Shown: positions 45,606-55,801, counted from the first letter of the stretch. The stretch is DNA of 64,000 bases from Deltaproteobacteria bacterium (GCA_029933075.1 JAOZOW010000003.1:21595-85594), one strand, 5' to 3'. Program-made: numbers and translations. The notes: generated from the letters alone by a model not told the origin.

Positions 45606-46910
45606 ATGGAAAAATCCTGGAGACCAACAGTGGGAGAAAGATCTCGGCTTCTTTTTGAGAAAGCAAAAAAGTACATCCCCGGAGGGGTCAACAGCCCGGT
45701 GAGGGCCTGCAAAGCGGTGGACATGGATCCTCCCTTTATCACAGAGGCCAGGGGGTGCCTTCTAAAGGACGCGGACGGTAACGAGTATATCGATTACGTC
45801 TGTTCCTGGGGGCCCATGATCCTGGGCCACGCCCGTCCCGAGGTCGTCCGCGCCATTGAAAACTCGGCCCGCAATGGGACCAGTTACGGCGCGCCCACCG
45901 AGCTGGAAGTGGAGATGGCCGAAACCATCGTGGAAATGGTCCCCTCCATCGACATGGTGCGGATGGTCAACTCGGGCACCGAAGCCACCATGAGCGCAAT
46001 ACGGCTTGCAAGGGGATACACGGGGCGGGAAGAAATTATCAAGTTTGACGGCTGCTATCACGGGCATGCGGACAGCCTCCTGGTATCGGCAGGCTCCGGG
46101 ATCGCCACACTCGGGATCCCCGGCAGCCCTGGTGTGCCCCCGGATCTTGCAAGGCATACGCTCTCGCTGCCTTTCAATGATCTGGATACCGTAAAAGAGG
46201 CCTTCCAGGAGTTCGGAACGAGGATCGCCGCGGTGATCGTGGAGCCGATCCCCGCCAATATGGGAGTCATAATTCCGGATATGGGATTTCTCAGGGGCCT
46301 CAGGGAGATCACCGCAGCACATGACACCCTGCTTATATTCGATGAGGTCATCAGCGGTTTCAGGGTAGCCCCGGGCGGGGCCCAAGAGCTTTACGGTATC
46401 ACTCCGGACCTTACCTGCCTCGGGAAAATTATAGGGGGCGGACTTCCCGTGGGGGCTTACGGCGGCAGGCGCGAGATCATGATAAAGGTGGCCCCTGAAG
46501 GAGAAGTATACCAGGCGGGCACCCTGTCCGGCAATCCTCTTGCCATGGCCGCGGGGCTCGCCACACTCAGGATCCTCAAAGATGGCGGTATATATAGCGA
46601 ATTGGAGAGGAAAGCGGTGAAGCTCTTTTCGGGAATAAAAGATGCGGCCTCCAAAGCCGGTGTGGACGTCCGGATAAACCGGGTGGCATCAATGGGCTCT
46701 TTGTATTTTACCTCCACGGAGGTACGCGACTTCCAGGGGGCAAAATCATCCGATGCACAGCGGTTCAAAATCTACTACAGGCGTATGATTCAGGAGGGGA
46801 TCTACCTTGCCCCCTCTCCCTTTGAAGCCATGTTCGTATCGGCGGCCCATGATGATGAAATGATTGAGAAAACCATCAACGCCGCAGCCGCAGCCCTGGG
46901 CTCCCTTTAG
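45606..46910 (+). CDS. hemL: Glutamate-1-semialdehyde 2,1-aminomutase
   Basis: PLP/PMP enzyme forming 5-aminolevulinate, the C5 route to tetrapyrroles. It has 434 aa. The PLP lysine is Lys274 in [17 protein letters not shown]. The start region [23 protein letters not shown] and FDEVISGFR fit the family. It is in one unit with siroheme decarboxylase, linking the first and a late step of haem synthesis. Confidence 0.97.
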   Translation: MEKSWRPTVGERSRLLFEKAKKYIPGGVNSPVRACKAVDMDPPFITEARGCLLKDADGNEYIDYVCSWGPMILGHARPEVVRAIENSARNGTSYGAPTELEVEMAETIVEMVPSIDMVRMVNSGTEATMSAIRLARGYTGREEIIKFDGCYHGHADSLLVSAGSGIATLGIPGSPGVPPDLARHTLSLPFNDLDTVKEAFQEFGTRIAAVIVEPIPANMGVIIPDMGFLRGLREITAAHDTLLIFDEVISGFRVAPGGAQELYGITPDLTCLGKIIGGGLPVGAYGGRREIMIKVAPEGEVYQAGTLSGNPLAMAAGLATLRILKDGGIYSELERKAVKLFSGIKDAASKAGVDVRINRVASMGSLYFTSTEVRDFQGAKSSDAQRFKIYYRRMIQEGIYLAPSPFEAMFVSAAHDDEMIEKTINAAAAALGSL

Positions 46911-46921
46911 AGAAAAATCTA

Positions 46922-46951
46922 TTGACTTTTTTCAGAAACATGTGTTAGAGA
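46922..46951 (+). promoter_or_regulatory. Possible promoter of the atp (Fo) operon
   Basis: TTGACT (46922-46927) is followed after 18 bp by TAGAGA (46946-46951), which has a TGT just before it, an extended -10 element. It lies about 50 bp before atpZ. Confidence 0.36.
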
Positions 46952-47001
46952 CAACCAGCTTTTTTGCCCCAGTATGCATCCCACAGGTCTTGATCATATA
47001 A

Positions 47002-47220
47002 ATGGACGAAGACCTAAAAAAAACCATCAAGACCTTGGGCTTTCTCAGCACCGTGGGGATGTCCATGGCCCTGGCCATCGCTCTGGGGGCCTTGATCGGT
47101 TACCACCTGGACAAGTGGCTTGGCACAAGCCCCTGGTTACTTCTGGTTTTCTTGGGCTTCGGCATCGTTGCGGCATTCAGGAATCTCTATATACTGTACA
47201 AACGGGCTGATAAGTTTTAA
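47002..47220 (+). CDS. atpZ: AtpZ/AtpI-like ATP synthase accessory protein
   Basis: A 72-aa protein with two membrane helices (about 15-36 and 44-62) and the family segment ALGALIGYHLDKWLGTSPWL (PF09527 type). Such proteins accompany Fo genes and may aid Mg2+ entry or c-ring assembly. Its stop overlaps the next start by 1 bp. Confidence 0.85.
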   Translation: MDEDLKKTIKTLGFLSTVGMSMALAIALGALIGYHLDKWLGTSPWLLLVFLGFGIVAAFRNLYILYKRADKF

Positions 47221-47609
47221 TGGACTGGGAAAATATTTATAAGACCCTCAAAGCCTTCAATTGGATCATCTTGCTGGTTCTGGGTTCATTGAGCGCCTGT
47301 TTTATGACCCGCCAGTTTACGGCGGGCATCCTTGTGGGAGGCCTGATGATAATGGCCAATTTTCATGCGCTCCAGCATACGATCCGGCAGGCTTTTTTGC
47401 CCAAAGGACCGGCCAAGGGAAAAAAGGCCCCGGTCATCGCCAAGTACTACCTCAGGCTTGGCGCAATGGCCGGACTCATCTATTTCTTTATTTCTCAAGA
47501 ATGGGTGGATCCTGTGGGCCTGGCTATAGGGCTGTCAATAGTTGTGATCGGTATCGTAGGTTTGGGGATTCAATTGATTCGAAAAACATTTTCAGAGGAG
47601 ACGGTTTGA
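47220..47609 (+). CDS. atpI: ATP synthase subunit I
   Basis: A 129-aa protein with four membrane helices in two hairpins and a basic cytoplasmic loop (KGPAKGKKAPV, about 62-72). This is the AtpI layout of a c-ring assembly factor. It lies between atpZ and atpB with minimal spacing. Confidence 0.82.
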   Translation: MDWENIYKTLKAFNWIILLVLGSLSACFMTRQFTAGILVGGLMIMANFHALQHTIRQAFLPKGPAKGKKAPVIAKYYLRLGAMAGLIYFFISQEWVDPVGLAIGLSIVVIGIVGLGIQLIRKTFSEETV

Positions 47610-47612
47610 GTT

Positions 47613-48302
47613 ATGGAGCATCCTTATCTTTTCATCAATGCGATCCTTTCGAGGCTTGGCCTCGAGCACTTTGCACATCACTATACGCACGTCACCCATT
47701 CGTGGCTGGTTATGCTCATCCTTATCGTGAGCGCCCTGCTGCTCGTCCGCGGGGTCCAGCTCTTCCCCCAAAAGGGACAGAATTTTTTCGAGGTAGTGAT
47801 AGGGGGGCTTGAAAACTTCATGGTAGAGATTACCGGGCCAGAGGGGAGATTCTTCTTTCCGTTCATTGCCACCATTTTCATTTACATCTTCGTTTCCAAT
47901 CTTCTGGGCCTGGTACCAGGTTTTTACTCGCCCACTGCCAATATCAACACCACGCTGTCCATGGCAATCTGCACTTTCGTTTTTACCCATATTATCGGGA
48001 TCAAATGCCACGGAGTCAAATATATCAAACACTTTCTGGGGCCCGTGTGGTGGCTGGCCCCCCTGATGTTTATATTGGAGTCCATCGGGCATCTTGCCAG
48101 GGTGCTCTCGCTGAGCATTCGACTCTTTGGGAACATTTTCGGCAAGGAAGTGGTTCTCGGCATCTTTTTTATGCTGGCAGGCCTTTATTTGGCCCCGCTG
48201 CCAATCCTGTTTTTAGGAATCTTAGTCAGCTTTATCCAGGCGCTTGTCTTCATGCTCCTTGCCGTCATGTATTTTGTGGGGGCCATGGAAGAGGCGCACT
48301 AA
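47613..48302 (+). CDS. atpB: ATP synthase Fo subunit a
   Basis: Ion-channel subunit of 229 aa with about five to six helices. The essential arginine is in LARVLSLSIRLFGNIFGKE. HTWL-like HSWLVML at the N-terminal helix and a C-terminal FIQALVFMLLAVMYFVGAM helix fit subunit a. It starts 3 nt after atpI. Confidence 0.95.
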   Translation: MEHPYLFINAILSRLGLEHFAHHYTHVTHSWLVMLILIVSALLLVRGVQLFPQKGQNFFEVVIGGLENFMVEITGPEGRFFFPFIATIFIYIFVSNLLGLVPGFYSPTANINTTLSMAICTFVFTHIIGIKCHGVKYIKHFLGPVWWLAPLMFILESIGHLARVLSLSIRLFGNIFGKEVVLGIFFMLAGLYLAPLPILFLGILVSFIQALVFMLLAVMYFVGAMEEAH

Positions 48303-48334
48303 TCATGGACTTTGGAGCATAATGAAGCTTGATG

Positions 48335-48351
48335 ACCTGCCGAGGGCAGGT
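48335..48351 (+). repeat. Stem-loop between atpB and atpE
   Basis: ACCTGCC and GGCAGGT pair around a 3-nt loop in the 93-bp gap. It is followed by an exceptionally strong ribosome site (AAAGGAGG before the ATG at 48396). Together they could protect the atpE segment of the message and raise c-subunit output. Confidence 0.45.
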
Positions 48352-48395
48352 TCAAGGAAGAAGGCCACAAAAAACACCGAGGAAAGGAGGAATAC

Positions 48396-48755
48396 ATGCA
48401 GAAAAAGACGTTGATTACATCACTTACAACCGTATTTGTGCTGGGTACGGCCCCCATGGCTTTTGCCGCGGGTGACGCAACCCAGGGGCTGTGGATCTAT
48501 TTCGGCATTGCCATTGCGTGCGGATTTGGCATTGGGGTTGCCGCACTGGGCACTGGCCTGGGCATGGGGAACGCCATCAACGGCGCCCTTCAGGGAACCG
48601 CAAGGAACCCGGAAGCTGGCGGGAAAATCATGACCACCATGATTATCGGCCTGGCCTTGATCGAGTCCCTCTGTATTTACGCCCTGTTGATCTGTTTGCT
48701 CATGGTATTCAAGATCCCGGCCTTTGACGTATTTATTGAAAAAGCACTGCATTAA
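48396..48755 (+). CDS. atpE: ATP synthase Fo subunit c
   Basis: Ring-forming subunit of 119 aa, long for the family because of a signal-like N-terminus (about 1-25, ending AFA). Two helices then flank the polar loop ARNPEAGGKI. The ion-carrying acid is Glu90 in ALIESLCIY. The Gln of Na+-binding rings is Met57 here (GLGMGN), and the Thr after ES is Leu, so H+ rather than Na+ coupling is expected. The F1 genes do not follow, a split arrangement common in this phylum. Confidence 0.95.
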   Translation: MQKKTLITSLTTVFVLGTAPMAFAAGDATQGLWIYFGIAIACGFGIGVAALGTGLGMGNAINGALQGTARNPEAGGKIMTTMIIGLALIESLCIYALLICLLMVFKIPAFDVFIEKALH

Positions 48756-48768
48756 TTTCCGATCATCT

Positions 48769-48794
48769 GAGAGGGCCGCCACAATGGCCCTCTC
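48769..48794 (+). terminator. Terminator of the atp operon
   Basis: GAGAGGGCC and GGCCCTCTC form a 9-bp stem with an 8-nt loop, 13 bp after atpE, followed by a T-rich stretch (TTATTGCATTTTTA). Confidence 0.8.
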
Positions 48795-48807
48795 TTATTG
48801 CATTTTT

Positions 48808-48825
48808 ATGTGCAAAAATTCACAA
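48808..48825. promoter_or_regulatory. Predicted Rex operator
   Basis: ATGTGCAAAAATTCACAA matches the 18-bp Rex box TTGTGAA-N4-TTCACAA in 12 of 14 fixed positions, with the right half perfect. It lies 75 bp before the rex start and just after the atp terminator, so it should mediate rex autoregulation by the NADH/NAD+ ratio. Confidence 0.62.
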
Positions 48826-48899
48826 AACCCATAAACCGCCTGGTTCCTGCTCTCCAGGCTTCCCTCGCTCGGATTAGACCCCTTTAAACCAAATCTGTC

Positions 48900-49535
48900 A
48901 TGGGGAAAGTCACAAAGATACCGCGCCCTACAATAGAGCGCCTCGCCCTTTACTCCAGGCCTCTGGAGGCCTTTCAGGAAAGCGGCACTCCCATTATCTC
49001 TTCAGAGAAGATTGCCGATCTGTGTGGCGTGAATCCTGCCCAGGTACGCAAGGATCTGGCCTACTTTGGCGAGTTCGGCGTCAGAGGCGTAGGGTATGAT
49101 GTAAAGGACCTGCTCAGGGAGATCAAAAGAATCCTGGCCACCGACAGGACATGGCGGCTGTGCATCGTCGGCATGGGGAATTTGGGAAGCGCTCTCGCCC
49201 TAAATGAAAATTTCAGGAAAAGAGGATACCATTTTGTGGCTGCATTCGACTCCGACCCTGCAAAGGCGGGAATGAAACACCCCTGCGGCCTGAAAATCGA
49301 GCCTATTGGGAAAATCCGGGACCTGGTAAAGACACTGAAAATAGAGATCGGGGTGATTACGACCCCCCCCGGGAAGGCCCAGCGCGTAGCTGATCTCCTC
49401 ATGGATGCGGGAATCCGTGCGATCCTGAATTTCGCCCCCATACAGATCAGGGCCCCTGAGTGTTGCGTGGTGGAGAACGTGGATTTTACCCTGAAGCTGG
49501 AGAACCTGGTCTACCACCTGCACAAGAGTTCTTAG
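48900..49535 (+). CDS. rex: Redox-sensing transcriptional repressor Rex
   Basis: A dimeric repressor of 211 aa that leaves DNA when NADH is high. The N-terminal winged helix (about 1-80, with [20 protein letters not shown]) carries the recognition helix. The Rossmann domain has [12 protein letters not shown] (about 86-97), and the C-terminal helix for domain swapping ends LVYHLHKSS. Its last 4 bp overlap the uvrA stop on the other strand. A matching operator lies upstream. Confidence 0.95.
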   Translation: MGKVTKIPRPTIERLALYSRPLEAFQESGTPIISSEKIADLCGVNPAQVRKDLAYFGEFGVRGVGYDVKDLLREIKRILATDRTWRLCIVGMGNLGSALALNENFRKRGYHFVAAFDSDPAKAGMKHPCGLKIEPIGKIRDLVKTLKIEIGVITTPPGKAQRVADLLMDAGIRAILNFAPIQIRAPECCVVENVDFTLKLENLVYHLHKSS

Positions 49536-52354
49536 CAATACAGCACTTTTTTCAAAAAGCGCCCGGTATAGGAATTTTCCACACCTGCAATATCTTCAGG
49601 GGTGCCGGTAGCCACAACATAGCCGCCCCGCTCTCCTCCCTCCGGCCCGAGATCAATTACATAATCGGCGCACTTAACAACTTCGAGGTTGTGTTCGATC
49701 ACCACTACGGTATTCCTCAGCTCCACCAGGTAATTCAGCACCTCAAGAAGCTTCTGGATATCTGCAAAATGCAGCCCGGTGGTGGGCTCATCCAGGAGAT
49801 ATAGGGTCCTGCCCGTATTTCTCTTGCTGAGCTCCCTGGCGAGCTTTATTCTCTGGGCTTCCCCTCCTGAGAGAGTGGTTGCCGGCTGGCCCAGCTTTAT
49901 GTAACCAAGGCCCACGTCCACCATGGTCTTCAACTTGTTCCTGATGCGGGGGATATTTTCAAAAAAGCCGAGGGCCTGATTGCCGGTCATGTCAAGCACA
50001 TCGGCAATATTGTATCCCTTGTATCTGATCTCCAGGGTATCGCGGTTGTAACGAAGCCCTTTGCATGCATCGCATTTCACGTAGACATCTGGCAGAAAAT
50101 GCATTTCTATCCTGATGATGCCCTCTCCCCTGCACGCCTCACACCTGCCCCCCTTCACATTAAAACTGAATCTCCCCGCCTTGTAACCCCTCATCCTGGA
50201 TTCGGGAAGCATGGAAAACAGTTCCCGGATATGTCCGAACACCCCCGTATAAGTGGCGGGATTGGACCGGGGAGTCCGACCGATGGGACTCTGGTCGATC
50301 CGGATCACCTTGTCAATGTATTCAACACCTTTGACGGAGCCAACGCGGCCCACTTTTATCCTTGATCGGTAGAGCTTCTGGCAGAGCGCGGGATATAGGA
50401 TGCCCTCCACAAGGCTGCTTTTGCCGGAACCTGAAACACCTGTAACACAGGTAAACGTACCCAACGGAATCTCCGCCACTATCCGCTTCAGGTTATTCTC
50501 CTCTGCGTCCTCAATCACGATTGCCCTGCCATTGCCCTTTCTCCTTGAGCCGGGCACCGGAATGCACTTGTGGCCGGAAAGGTACTGACCCGTCAAGGAG
50601 CCATCATCTTTTTTAAGTTGCTCGGGACTGCCCTGGAACACGACCTCCCCGCCCCGCACCCCTGCTCCCGGGCCCATATCGATCACATGGTCTGCGGAAA
50701 GGATAGTGGAAGCATCATGTTCCACCACCAGGACCGTATTTCCAAGGTCCCTTAGGCGCTTCAGATTTTTGAGCAGCCGGTTGTTGTCTCTCTGGTGAAG
50801 ACCTATGCTGGGCTCATCCAGCACATAGAGGACACCGGCAAGACCGGAGCTTATCTGGGTGGCAAGCCTGATACGCTGGTCCTCCCCCCCTGACAGGGTG
50901 GAAGAGGCACGGTCCAGAGTAAGATAATCCACTCCCACATCCTTGAGAAATCTCAAGCGATCCTTGATCTCCTTCAACACCCTTGTGGCAATTACCCTTT
51001 CCTTGCTGTTCAACTCCAAGGTCTCAAAAAATTCAAGGGCCCTCTCAATGGACAGGGATGTTATTTGATGGATGCTCCTGTCCCCTACCCGCACAGAAAG
51101 GCTTGTAGGTCTGAGTCTGGCCCCGCCGCAGGCCGGACAGGGCCTTATGCTCATGTAGCTTTCGATTTCCTCCCTGATCTGATAGGAGTCCGTTTCCCTG
51201 TACCGTCTTTCCAGCTGAGGTATAACACCTTCGAAGGGCCGTCTGTAAAAGTGCCTGTGATCCTCCCCTTCAAATGAAAAATCGATCCTCTCCTCCCCGG
51301 AGCCGTAGAGAAACAGGTTCTGGATCTCTTTTGGAAGCTCACCGAACGGCATATACCTGTCAATCCCGTAATGCCTGCAAATTGAGTCAATGACCTGTTT
51401 AATGTAACTGGATTGCTTGTTAGCCCATGGAACGATCGCTCCTTCGCTCAGGGAGAGGTTCGGGTCCGGGATGATCATATCCGGGTCAAAGTACCTCTTG
51501 CTTCCCAGACCCCCGCATTCCGGACATGCGCCCTGGGGATTATTGAATGAAAACATCTGGGGCGTCAGTTCGGGCATGCTGAGCCCGCAGCGCGGGCAGG
51601 CCGCTTTTTGGCTGAAAAACTGCTCCCCGTCCCCGATCACCTCGACGACCGCCTTGCCTTCCGAAAGCGAGAGGGTAAGCTCCATGGAGTCCGTCAATCT
51701 GCGCCGGATCTCCGGCTTGATAACCAGCCTGTCCACCACAACGCTGATGTCATGCTTCCTGTTCCTGTCAAGCACTATCTGTTCGTCCAGCAATCGAACT
51801 TCTCGGTCTATCTTGACTCTCGTAAAGCCGTCCCTCCGAAGCATGTTAAGAAGCTTCATATGCCCCCCCTTTCGCCCTTCAACCAGAGGGGCCAAGATCT
51901 GGACCCTGCTCCCTTCCTCAAGCTCCAAGATCTGGTCCACAATCTGCTGAGTAGTCTGTGAACTGATCTCCTCGCCGCATTCAGGGCAATGGGGCCGGCC
52001 GATCCGTGCAAAAAGGACTCTCAGGTAATCGTAGATCTCCGTGGCAGTTCCAACTGTGGAACGGGGGTTTTTCCCGGCGGTCCGCTGTTCGATGGATATG
52101 GCGGGAGAAAGCCCCTCGATGGCATCCACATCGGGCTTGTCCATCTGTTCAAGGAACTGCCGTGCATAGGCGGAAAGCGACTCCACGTACCGTCGTTGTC
52201 CCTCGGCGTAAATTGTATCAAAGGCCAGGGAGGACTTCCCGGAGCCCGACAGACCAGTAATGACCACGAGGCTGCCTCTCGGTATATCCAGGGAGATATC
52301 CTTTAAATTATGCTGTCTGGCGCCTCTTATCTTGATGTAATCGGTCGTCATCAA
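49532..52354 (-). CDS. uvrA: Excinuclease ABC subunit A
   Basis: DNA-damage recognition ATPase of nucleotide excision repair, 940 aa, full length. Two ABC modules are seen with Walker A loops [14 protein letters not shown] and [14 protein letters not shown], each with a split signature (LSGGEDQRI and LSGGEAQRI). The zinc modules have CPECGEE, CPACGG and [15 protein letters not shown] precedes the start region. I saw no LexA-type box upstream. Confidence 0.97.
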   Translation of the reverse strand: MMTTDYIKIRGARQHNLKDISLDIPRGSLVVITGLSGSGKSSLAFDTIYAEGQRRYVESLSAYARQFLEQMDKPDVDAIEGLSPAISIEQRTAGKNPRSTVGTATEIYDYLRVLFARIGRPHCPECGEEISSQTTQQIVDQILELEEGSRVQILAPLVEGRKGGHMKLLNMLRRDGFTRVKIDREVRLLDEQIVLDRNRKHDISVVVDRLVIKPEIRRRLTDSMELTLSLSEGKAVVEVIGDGEQFFSQKAACPRCGLSMPELTPQMFSFNNPQGACPECGGLGSKRYFDPDMIIPDPNLSLSEGAIVPWANKQSSYIKQVIDSICRHYGIDRYMPFGELPKEIQNLFLYGSGEERIDFSFEGEDHRHFYRRPFEGVIPQLERRYRETDSYQIREEIESYMSIRPCPACGGARLRPTSLSVRVGDRSIHQITSLSIERALEFFETLELNSKERVIATRVLKEIKDRLRFLKDVGVDYLTLDRASSTLSGGEDQRIRLATQISSGLAGVLYVLDEPSIGLHQRDNNRLLKNLKRLRDLGNTVLVVEHDASTILSADHVIDMGPGAGVRGGEVVFQGSPEQLKKDDGSLTGQYLSGHKCIPVPGSRRKGNGRAIVIEDAEENNLKRIVAEIPLGTFTCVTGVSGSGKSSLVEGILYPALCQKLYRSRIKVGRVGSVKGVEYIDKVIRIDQSPIGRTPRSNPATYTGVFGHIRELFSMLPESRMRGYKAGRFSFNVKGGRCEACRGEGIIRIEMHFLPDVYVKCDACKGLRYNRDTLEIRYKGYNIADVLDMTGNQALGFFENIPRIRNKLKTMVDVGLGYIKLGQPATTLSGGEAQRIKLARELSKRNTGRTLYLLDEPTTGLHFADIQKLLEVLNYLVELRNTVVVIEHNLEVVKCADYVIDLGPEGGERGGYVVATGTPEDIAGVENSYTGRFLKKVLYC

Positions 52355-52473
52355 GGCCTCCTCGGAGCCAAAAGCCTTTTTAGCTGGTTCATCCAGTTCT
52401 TCCGTGCTTTGACGGTTGATCTGTTATTCCCATCAAAGGGCATAAAGTCTTTTCTGAGTGACTGTTGAACCTT

Positions 52474-53493
52474 TTAGCCTTTAGCCGTTCGCGTTCTTCT
52501 GTTTTCTGCCATAGTGGCGGCCATGCGGACAGCCGCCTTCAGGCTGGAAGGGTCCGCCTTTCCCTTTCCCGCAATGTCATAGGCCGTCCCATGGTCCACC
52601 GAAGTGCGGATGATCGGAAGTCCCAGGGTCACATTGACAGCATCGGAAAAATGAAGCAGCTTCAAAGGGATCAAACCCTGGTCATGGTACATGGCTATGA
52701 CAGCTTCAAATCGCCCCGATGCTGCTTTGAAAAACAGGGTATCCGGGGGAAACGGGCCTTCCACATGAACGCCCTCCCTCCTGGCCCTTTTCACCGCGGG
52801 TTCGATAACCTGTCTCTCTTCGACTCCGAAAAGTCCTGATTCTCCTCCGTGGGGATTGAGGGCCGCCACGGCAAGGGTGGCATCATGAAGGCCGAACTCC
52901 TCCCGCAGTGCCCTGGCAGTAATATGGATGGTCCTATAGACTCCCTCCTCCGTCAGCATTGAAGGGACCTCCCTGAGGGCGCAATGTATGGTCACCAAGG
53001 CGACCCGAAGCCTTTGTCCCGCAAGCATCATCACAAAATCTTTGGCTCCCGCCCTTTCCGCGATCAGTTGGGTGTGGCCCTCGTAGGCATATCCTGCCTG
53101 CTGCATAAGGGCCTTGTTGATGGGACAGGTGACCATGGCATCAAGCTGTCCGGTGAGAGTCATGTCAGCCGCCTTCAGGATATACCGGACCATGGCCTTG
53201 CCCCCATCCACAGTGGGTCTGCCGGGGATCATGTCTTCCTCTTTCAAACTCGAAACCTCGATCATGCTTATCCTGCCGGGCTCGGAATCAACTCCCGTAT
53301 CAACTGAAACGCAGTTTAATGAAAAGTCGGGAGAGTGTGCGGAAACCACCGCGGATAGGACTCCCTGGTCTCCAATTACCACCGGTCGGCATATTTCATA
53401 GAGCTCTTTTTCTCTGAGGGCTTTGACTATAATTTCCGGCCCTATCCCCGCCGGGTCCCCCATGGTAATTCCGATCAAAGGAAGATCAGCCAC
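52474..53493 (-). CDS. pdxA: 4-Hydroxythreonine-4-phosphate dehydrogenase
   Basis: Vitamin B6 biosynthesis (DXP-dependent route) enzyme of 339 aa, NAD- and metal-dependent. ITMGDPAGIGPEI marks the true N-terminus. YEGHTQLIAE, ALNPHGGESG and YHDQGLIPLKLLHF contain the metal-binding histidines and Asp. The GTG at 53493, with GAGG upstream, starts right at the family boundary; upstream codons are not conserved-looking. Confidence 0.95.
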   Translation of the reverse strand: MADLPLIGITMGDPAGIGPEIIVKALREKELYEICRPVVIGDQGVLSAVVSAHSPDFSLNCVSVDTGVDSEPGRISMIEVSSLKEEDMIPGRPTVDGGKAMVRYILKAADMTLTGQLDAMVTCPINKALMQQAGYAYEGHTQLIAERAGAKDFVMMLAGQRLRVALVTIHCALREVPSMLTEEGVYRTIHITARALREEFGLHDATLAVAALNPHGGESGLFGVEERQVIEPAVKRARREGVHVEGPFPPDTLFFKAASGRFEAVIAMYHDQGLIPLKLLHFSDAVNVTLGLPIIRTSVDHGTAYDIAGKGKADPSSLKAAVRMAATMAENRRTRTAKG

Positions 53494-53798
53494 GTTCTTC
53501 ACCTCGCATGAATTTTTTAGGCGATCGCAACAACTCAACCTTTTAAAAAGGACAGCCCTTAACCGGGATCAGGGATGTTTCTTAAAACGCCAAAATCCAT
53601 TGCTGACCGCCACTGTTATGCCATTATAAATTATTATTATCATCTCTTTGAAAAAGCGTGTCAACGGACCATGGACCAGTCCGACCTCCCTCTTTTTCTT
53701 TGAAACTTTTTCCCTCCCGGAATAGGATGAGAATACAGACCCGCATAGCATGTGCGCGAAATAAACAGGCATTTGAACATAACCGATGGAGGTCAGGA
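53494..53798. other. Divergent intergenic region (305 bp)
   Basis: Lies between pdxA (-) and the YjbQ gene (+). It contains the strong pdxA promoter listed below. For the YjbQ side I see only the ribosome site, not a clear promoter. No gene is credible here. Confidence 0.5.
53636..53664 (-). promoter_or_regulatory. Promoter of pdxA
   Basis: Minus-strand TTGACA (53659-53664) and GATAAT (53636-53641), 17 bp apart, in an AT-rich stretch. The leader would be about 135 nt. Confidence 0.6.
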
Positions 53799-54215
53799 AT
53801 GAAAGCTTACAGAAAAGAACTGTGGTTTGAGGTGCCCACCAGGCGAGCCTTTATCAACATCACCCCGCAGGTGGAACAGTGCCTGGAGGAAAGCGGCATC
53901 CGGGAAGGTCTATGTCTTGTAAACGCAATGCACATTACTGCTTCCGTATTCATTAACGATGACGAATCAGGGCTCCATCACGACTACGATGTATGGCTGG
54001 AAAAACTGGCGCCCCATGAACCCGTCTCCCAATACAGACACAATGTGGGGGAAGACAACGCCGACGCTCACATGAAGCGACAGATCATGGGCCGCGAGGT
54101 GGTGGTAGCGGTCACAGGGGGGAGGCTGGATTTCGGCACATGGGAGCAGATCTTCTACGGCGAATTCGACGGCAGAAGAAAAAAACGTGTCCTTGTAAAA
54201 ATCATCGGGGAATAA
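53799..54215 (+). CDS. YjbQ family protein (UPF0047)
   Basis: A 138-aa single-domain protein of the YjbQ family, which has been linked to a side activity in thiamine phosphate formation; the real role is unclear. The segments [38 protein letters not shown] and [13 protein letters not shown] are the family landmarks, including conserved His and Asp residues around a small pocket. The ATG at 53799 has GGAGG eight bases upstream. A RACo-like ATPase gene follows after 5 nt and must be co-translated. Confidence 0.9.
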   Translation: MKAYRKELWFEVPTRRAFINITPQVEQCLEESGIREGLCLVNAMHITASVFINDDESGLHHDYDVWLEKLAPHEPVSQYRHNVGEDNADAHMKRQIMGREVVVAVTGGRLDFGTWEQIFYGEFDGRRKKRVLVKIIGE

Positions 54216-54220
54216 TAGCC

Positions 54221-55801
54221 ATGGGAAGCAATTCCAAAGAAAAACCCTGGATACAGGGAGTCGTACCGCAGGTCATTCCCCCCAGCCTTGAGGATAACAC
54301 TGCGGACGTGGATCGCCTACTTAAGGCCATAAAAAAGAGCATGGGGACCAGCTCGGTGACAGCGGGCTTTTCCCTCCTCAAACAGATCCCCCGGAGGCTA
54401 AGGGAGTGCGATTTTTCCGTCAGGGCGATCCTTTACAAAAGCCACGACACATGGCAGCTCATAGACATTCAACCCGCTCAAAGTACCGGAATCTACGGTC
54501 TTGCTTTGGATCTCGGCACCTCCACGGTGGTAATCCGCCTCATGGATCTCAGCACCTCGAAAATCATGGAGGAGACCAATTTCCATAATCCTCAGATTGA
54601 GATCGGCCCGGACGTGCTGAGCCGGATTCACTTCGCTGCCACCAAAGGGGGCCTTGAAAAACTACAATCTCTCCTCATTGAAGCACTAAACCGGGAAATC
54701 AATCGACTTACAGAAACACACGCTATCGCCCCGGAATCCATTGCGGGCATATCCGCGGCCGGCAACACGGCCATGACCCACCTCTTTCTCGGCCTCGATC
54801 CTTACTGGATCATCCGCGAACCTTACATTCCCGTGGTCAATGGCCTCCAGCTGCTAAGGGCCTCCGATTTGGGCATATGCGTCCACCCCCAGGCCCCGGT
54901 CCTGGTCTTTCCCAATGTTGGAAGTTACTTCGGCGGGGACCTCATTGCCGGGATCCTAAGTTCCGGCATAGCCGAAGGAGAAGATATTTCCCTTCTGGTG
55001 GATGTAGGTACAAACGCCGAGGTGGTCATCGGAAACCGCGACTGGCTCATGGCCTGTGCCGGTGCGGCAGGACCGGCACTGGAAGGAGGAGTGGCCGGAA
55101 TGGGAATGATGGCGGGCCCAGGGGTTATCGACAGGGTGGCCATAGATCCCGAGACGGGTCGGTTCGATATAAACGTAATTGGACACCAGCCGCCCGTAGG
55201 CATTTGCGGCTCCGGTCTCATCGACCTCGTAGCCCAGCTTTTCCTGGCAGGGGCGATCGATATGCGCGGGAAATTTGTACCTGCCCGATGCGGCCCCCGC
55301 CTTGCAGTACGGGATGGTGTCCCTCACCTGATCATTGTAAGCTCCACACATTCGGGCACGGGAGAACATCTCACCCTGAGCCAGCCTGATATTGACGCCC
55401 TTATTCGCTCCAAGGCCGCCATGTATACCATCCTTACCACAATATCCAATACCGTGAATGTCCCATTCCGGGAAATCCATAGGTTTTATGTGGCAGGAAC
55501 GTTCGGTGCGTATATCAATCCCGGTTCCGCCGTCACCCTGGGCATGATCCCTGATCTGCCCCTGGATACATACGTACCGCTGGGCAACACATCCATTGAA
55601 GGGGCAAGCCGGGCGCTCGTGTCTGCCCGGTCCAGAGACAGGATTTCGGAAATCCGCGACATGATCACTTATCTGGAACTAAACGTGAACCAGGAGTTCA
55701 TGAATCTTTTCAGTGCGGCAAAGTTCATACCCCATACCGACCGCTCCCTATTTCCTTCCGTAAAGCCATACACGCCGTCTCCGAATCTGTCGCTAAAATA
55801 A
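54221..55801 (+). CDS. RACo-like ASKHA ATPase (DUF4445) lacking the ferredoxin domain
   Basis: A 526-aa member of the DUF4445 family, best known as ATP-dependent reductive activators of corrinoid methyltransfer proteins. The linker (PPSLEDNTADVDRL, 20-33) and the ASKHA part are complete: ALDLGTSTVV (95-104), SAAGNTAMTHLFLG, LLVDVGTNAEVVIGN and VGICGSGLIDLVAQ. The usual N-terminal 2Fe-2S domain with its four cysteines is absent; the protein starts directly at the linker. Either another protein supplies the electron or the function has changed. It is coupled to the YjbQ gene. Confidence 0.88.
   Translation: MGSNSKEKPWIQGVVPQVIPPSLEDNTADVDRLLKAIKKSMGTSSVTAGFSLLKQIPRRLRECDFSVRAILYKSHDTWQLIDIQPAQSTGIYGLALDLGTSTVVIRLMDLSTSKIMEETNFHNPQIEIGPDVLSRIHFAATKGGLEKLQSLLIEALNREINRLTETHAIAPESIAGISAAGNTAMTHLFLGLDPYWIIREPYIPVVNGLQLLRASDLGICVHPQAPVLVFPNVGSYFGGDLIAGILSSGIAEGEDISLLVDVGTNAEVVIGNRDWLMACAGAAGPALEGGVAGMGMMAGPGVIDRVAIDPETGRFDINVIGHQPPVGICGSGLIDLVAQLFLAGAIDMRGKFVPARCGPRLAVRDGVPHLIIVSSTHSGTGEHLTLSQPDIDALIRSKAAMYTILTTISNTVNVPFREIHRFYVAGTFGAYINPGSAVTLGMIPDLPLDTYVPLGNTSIEGASRALVSARSRDRISEIRDMITYLELNVNQEFMNLFSAAKFIPHTDRSLFPSVKPYTPSPNLSLK

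Noticed and set aside
47002..48755. A complete ATP synthase operon
   Set aside because: Only Fo-side genes are present; rex follows directly, so the F1 genes must lie elsewhere.
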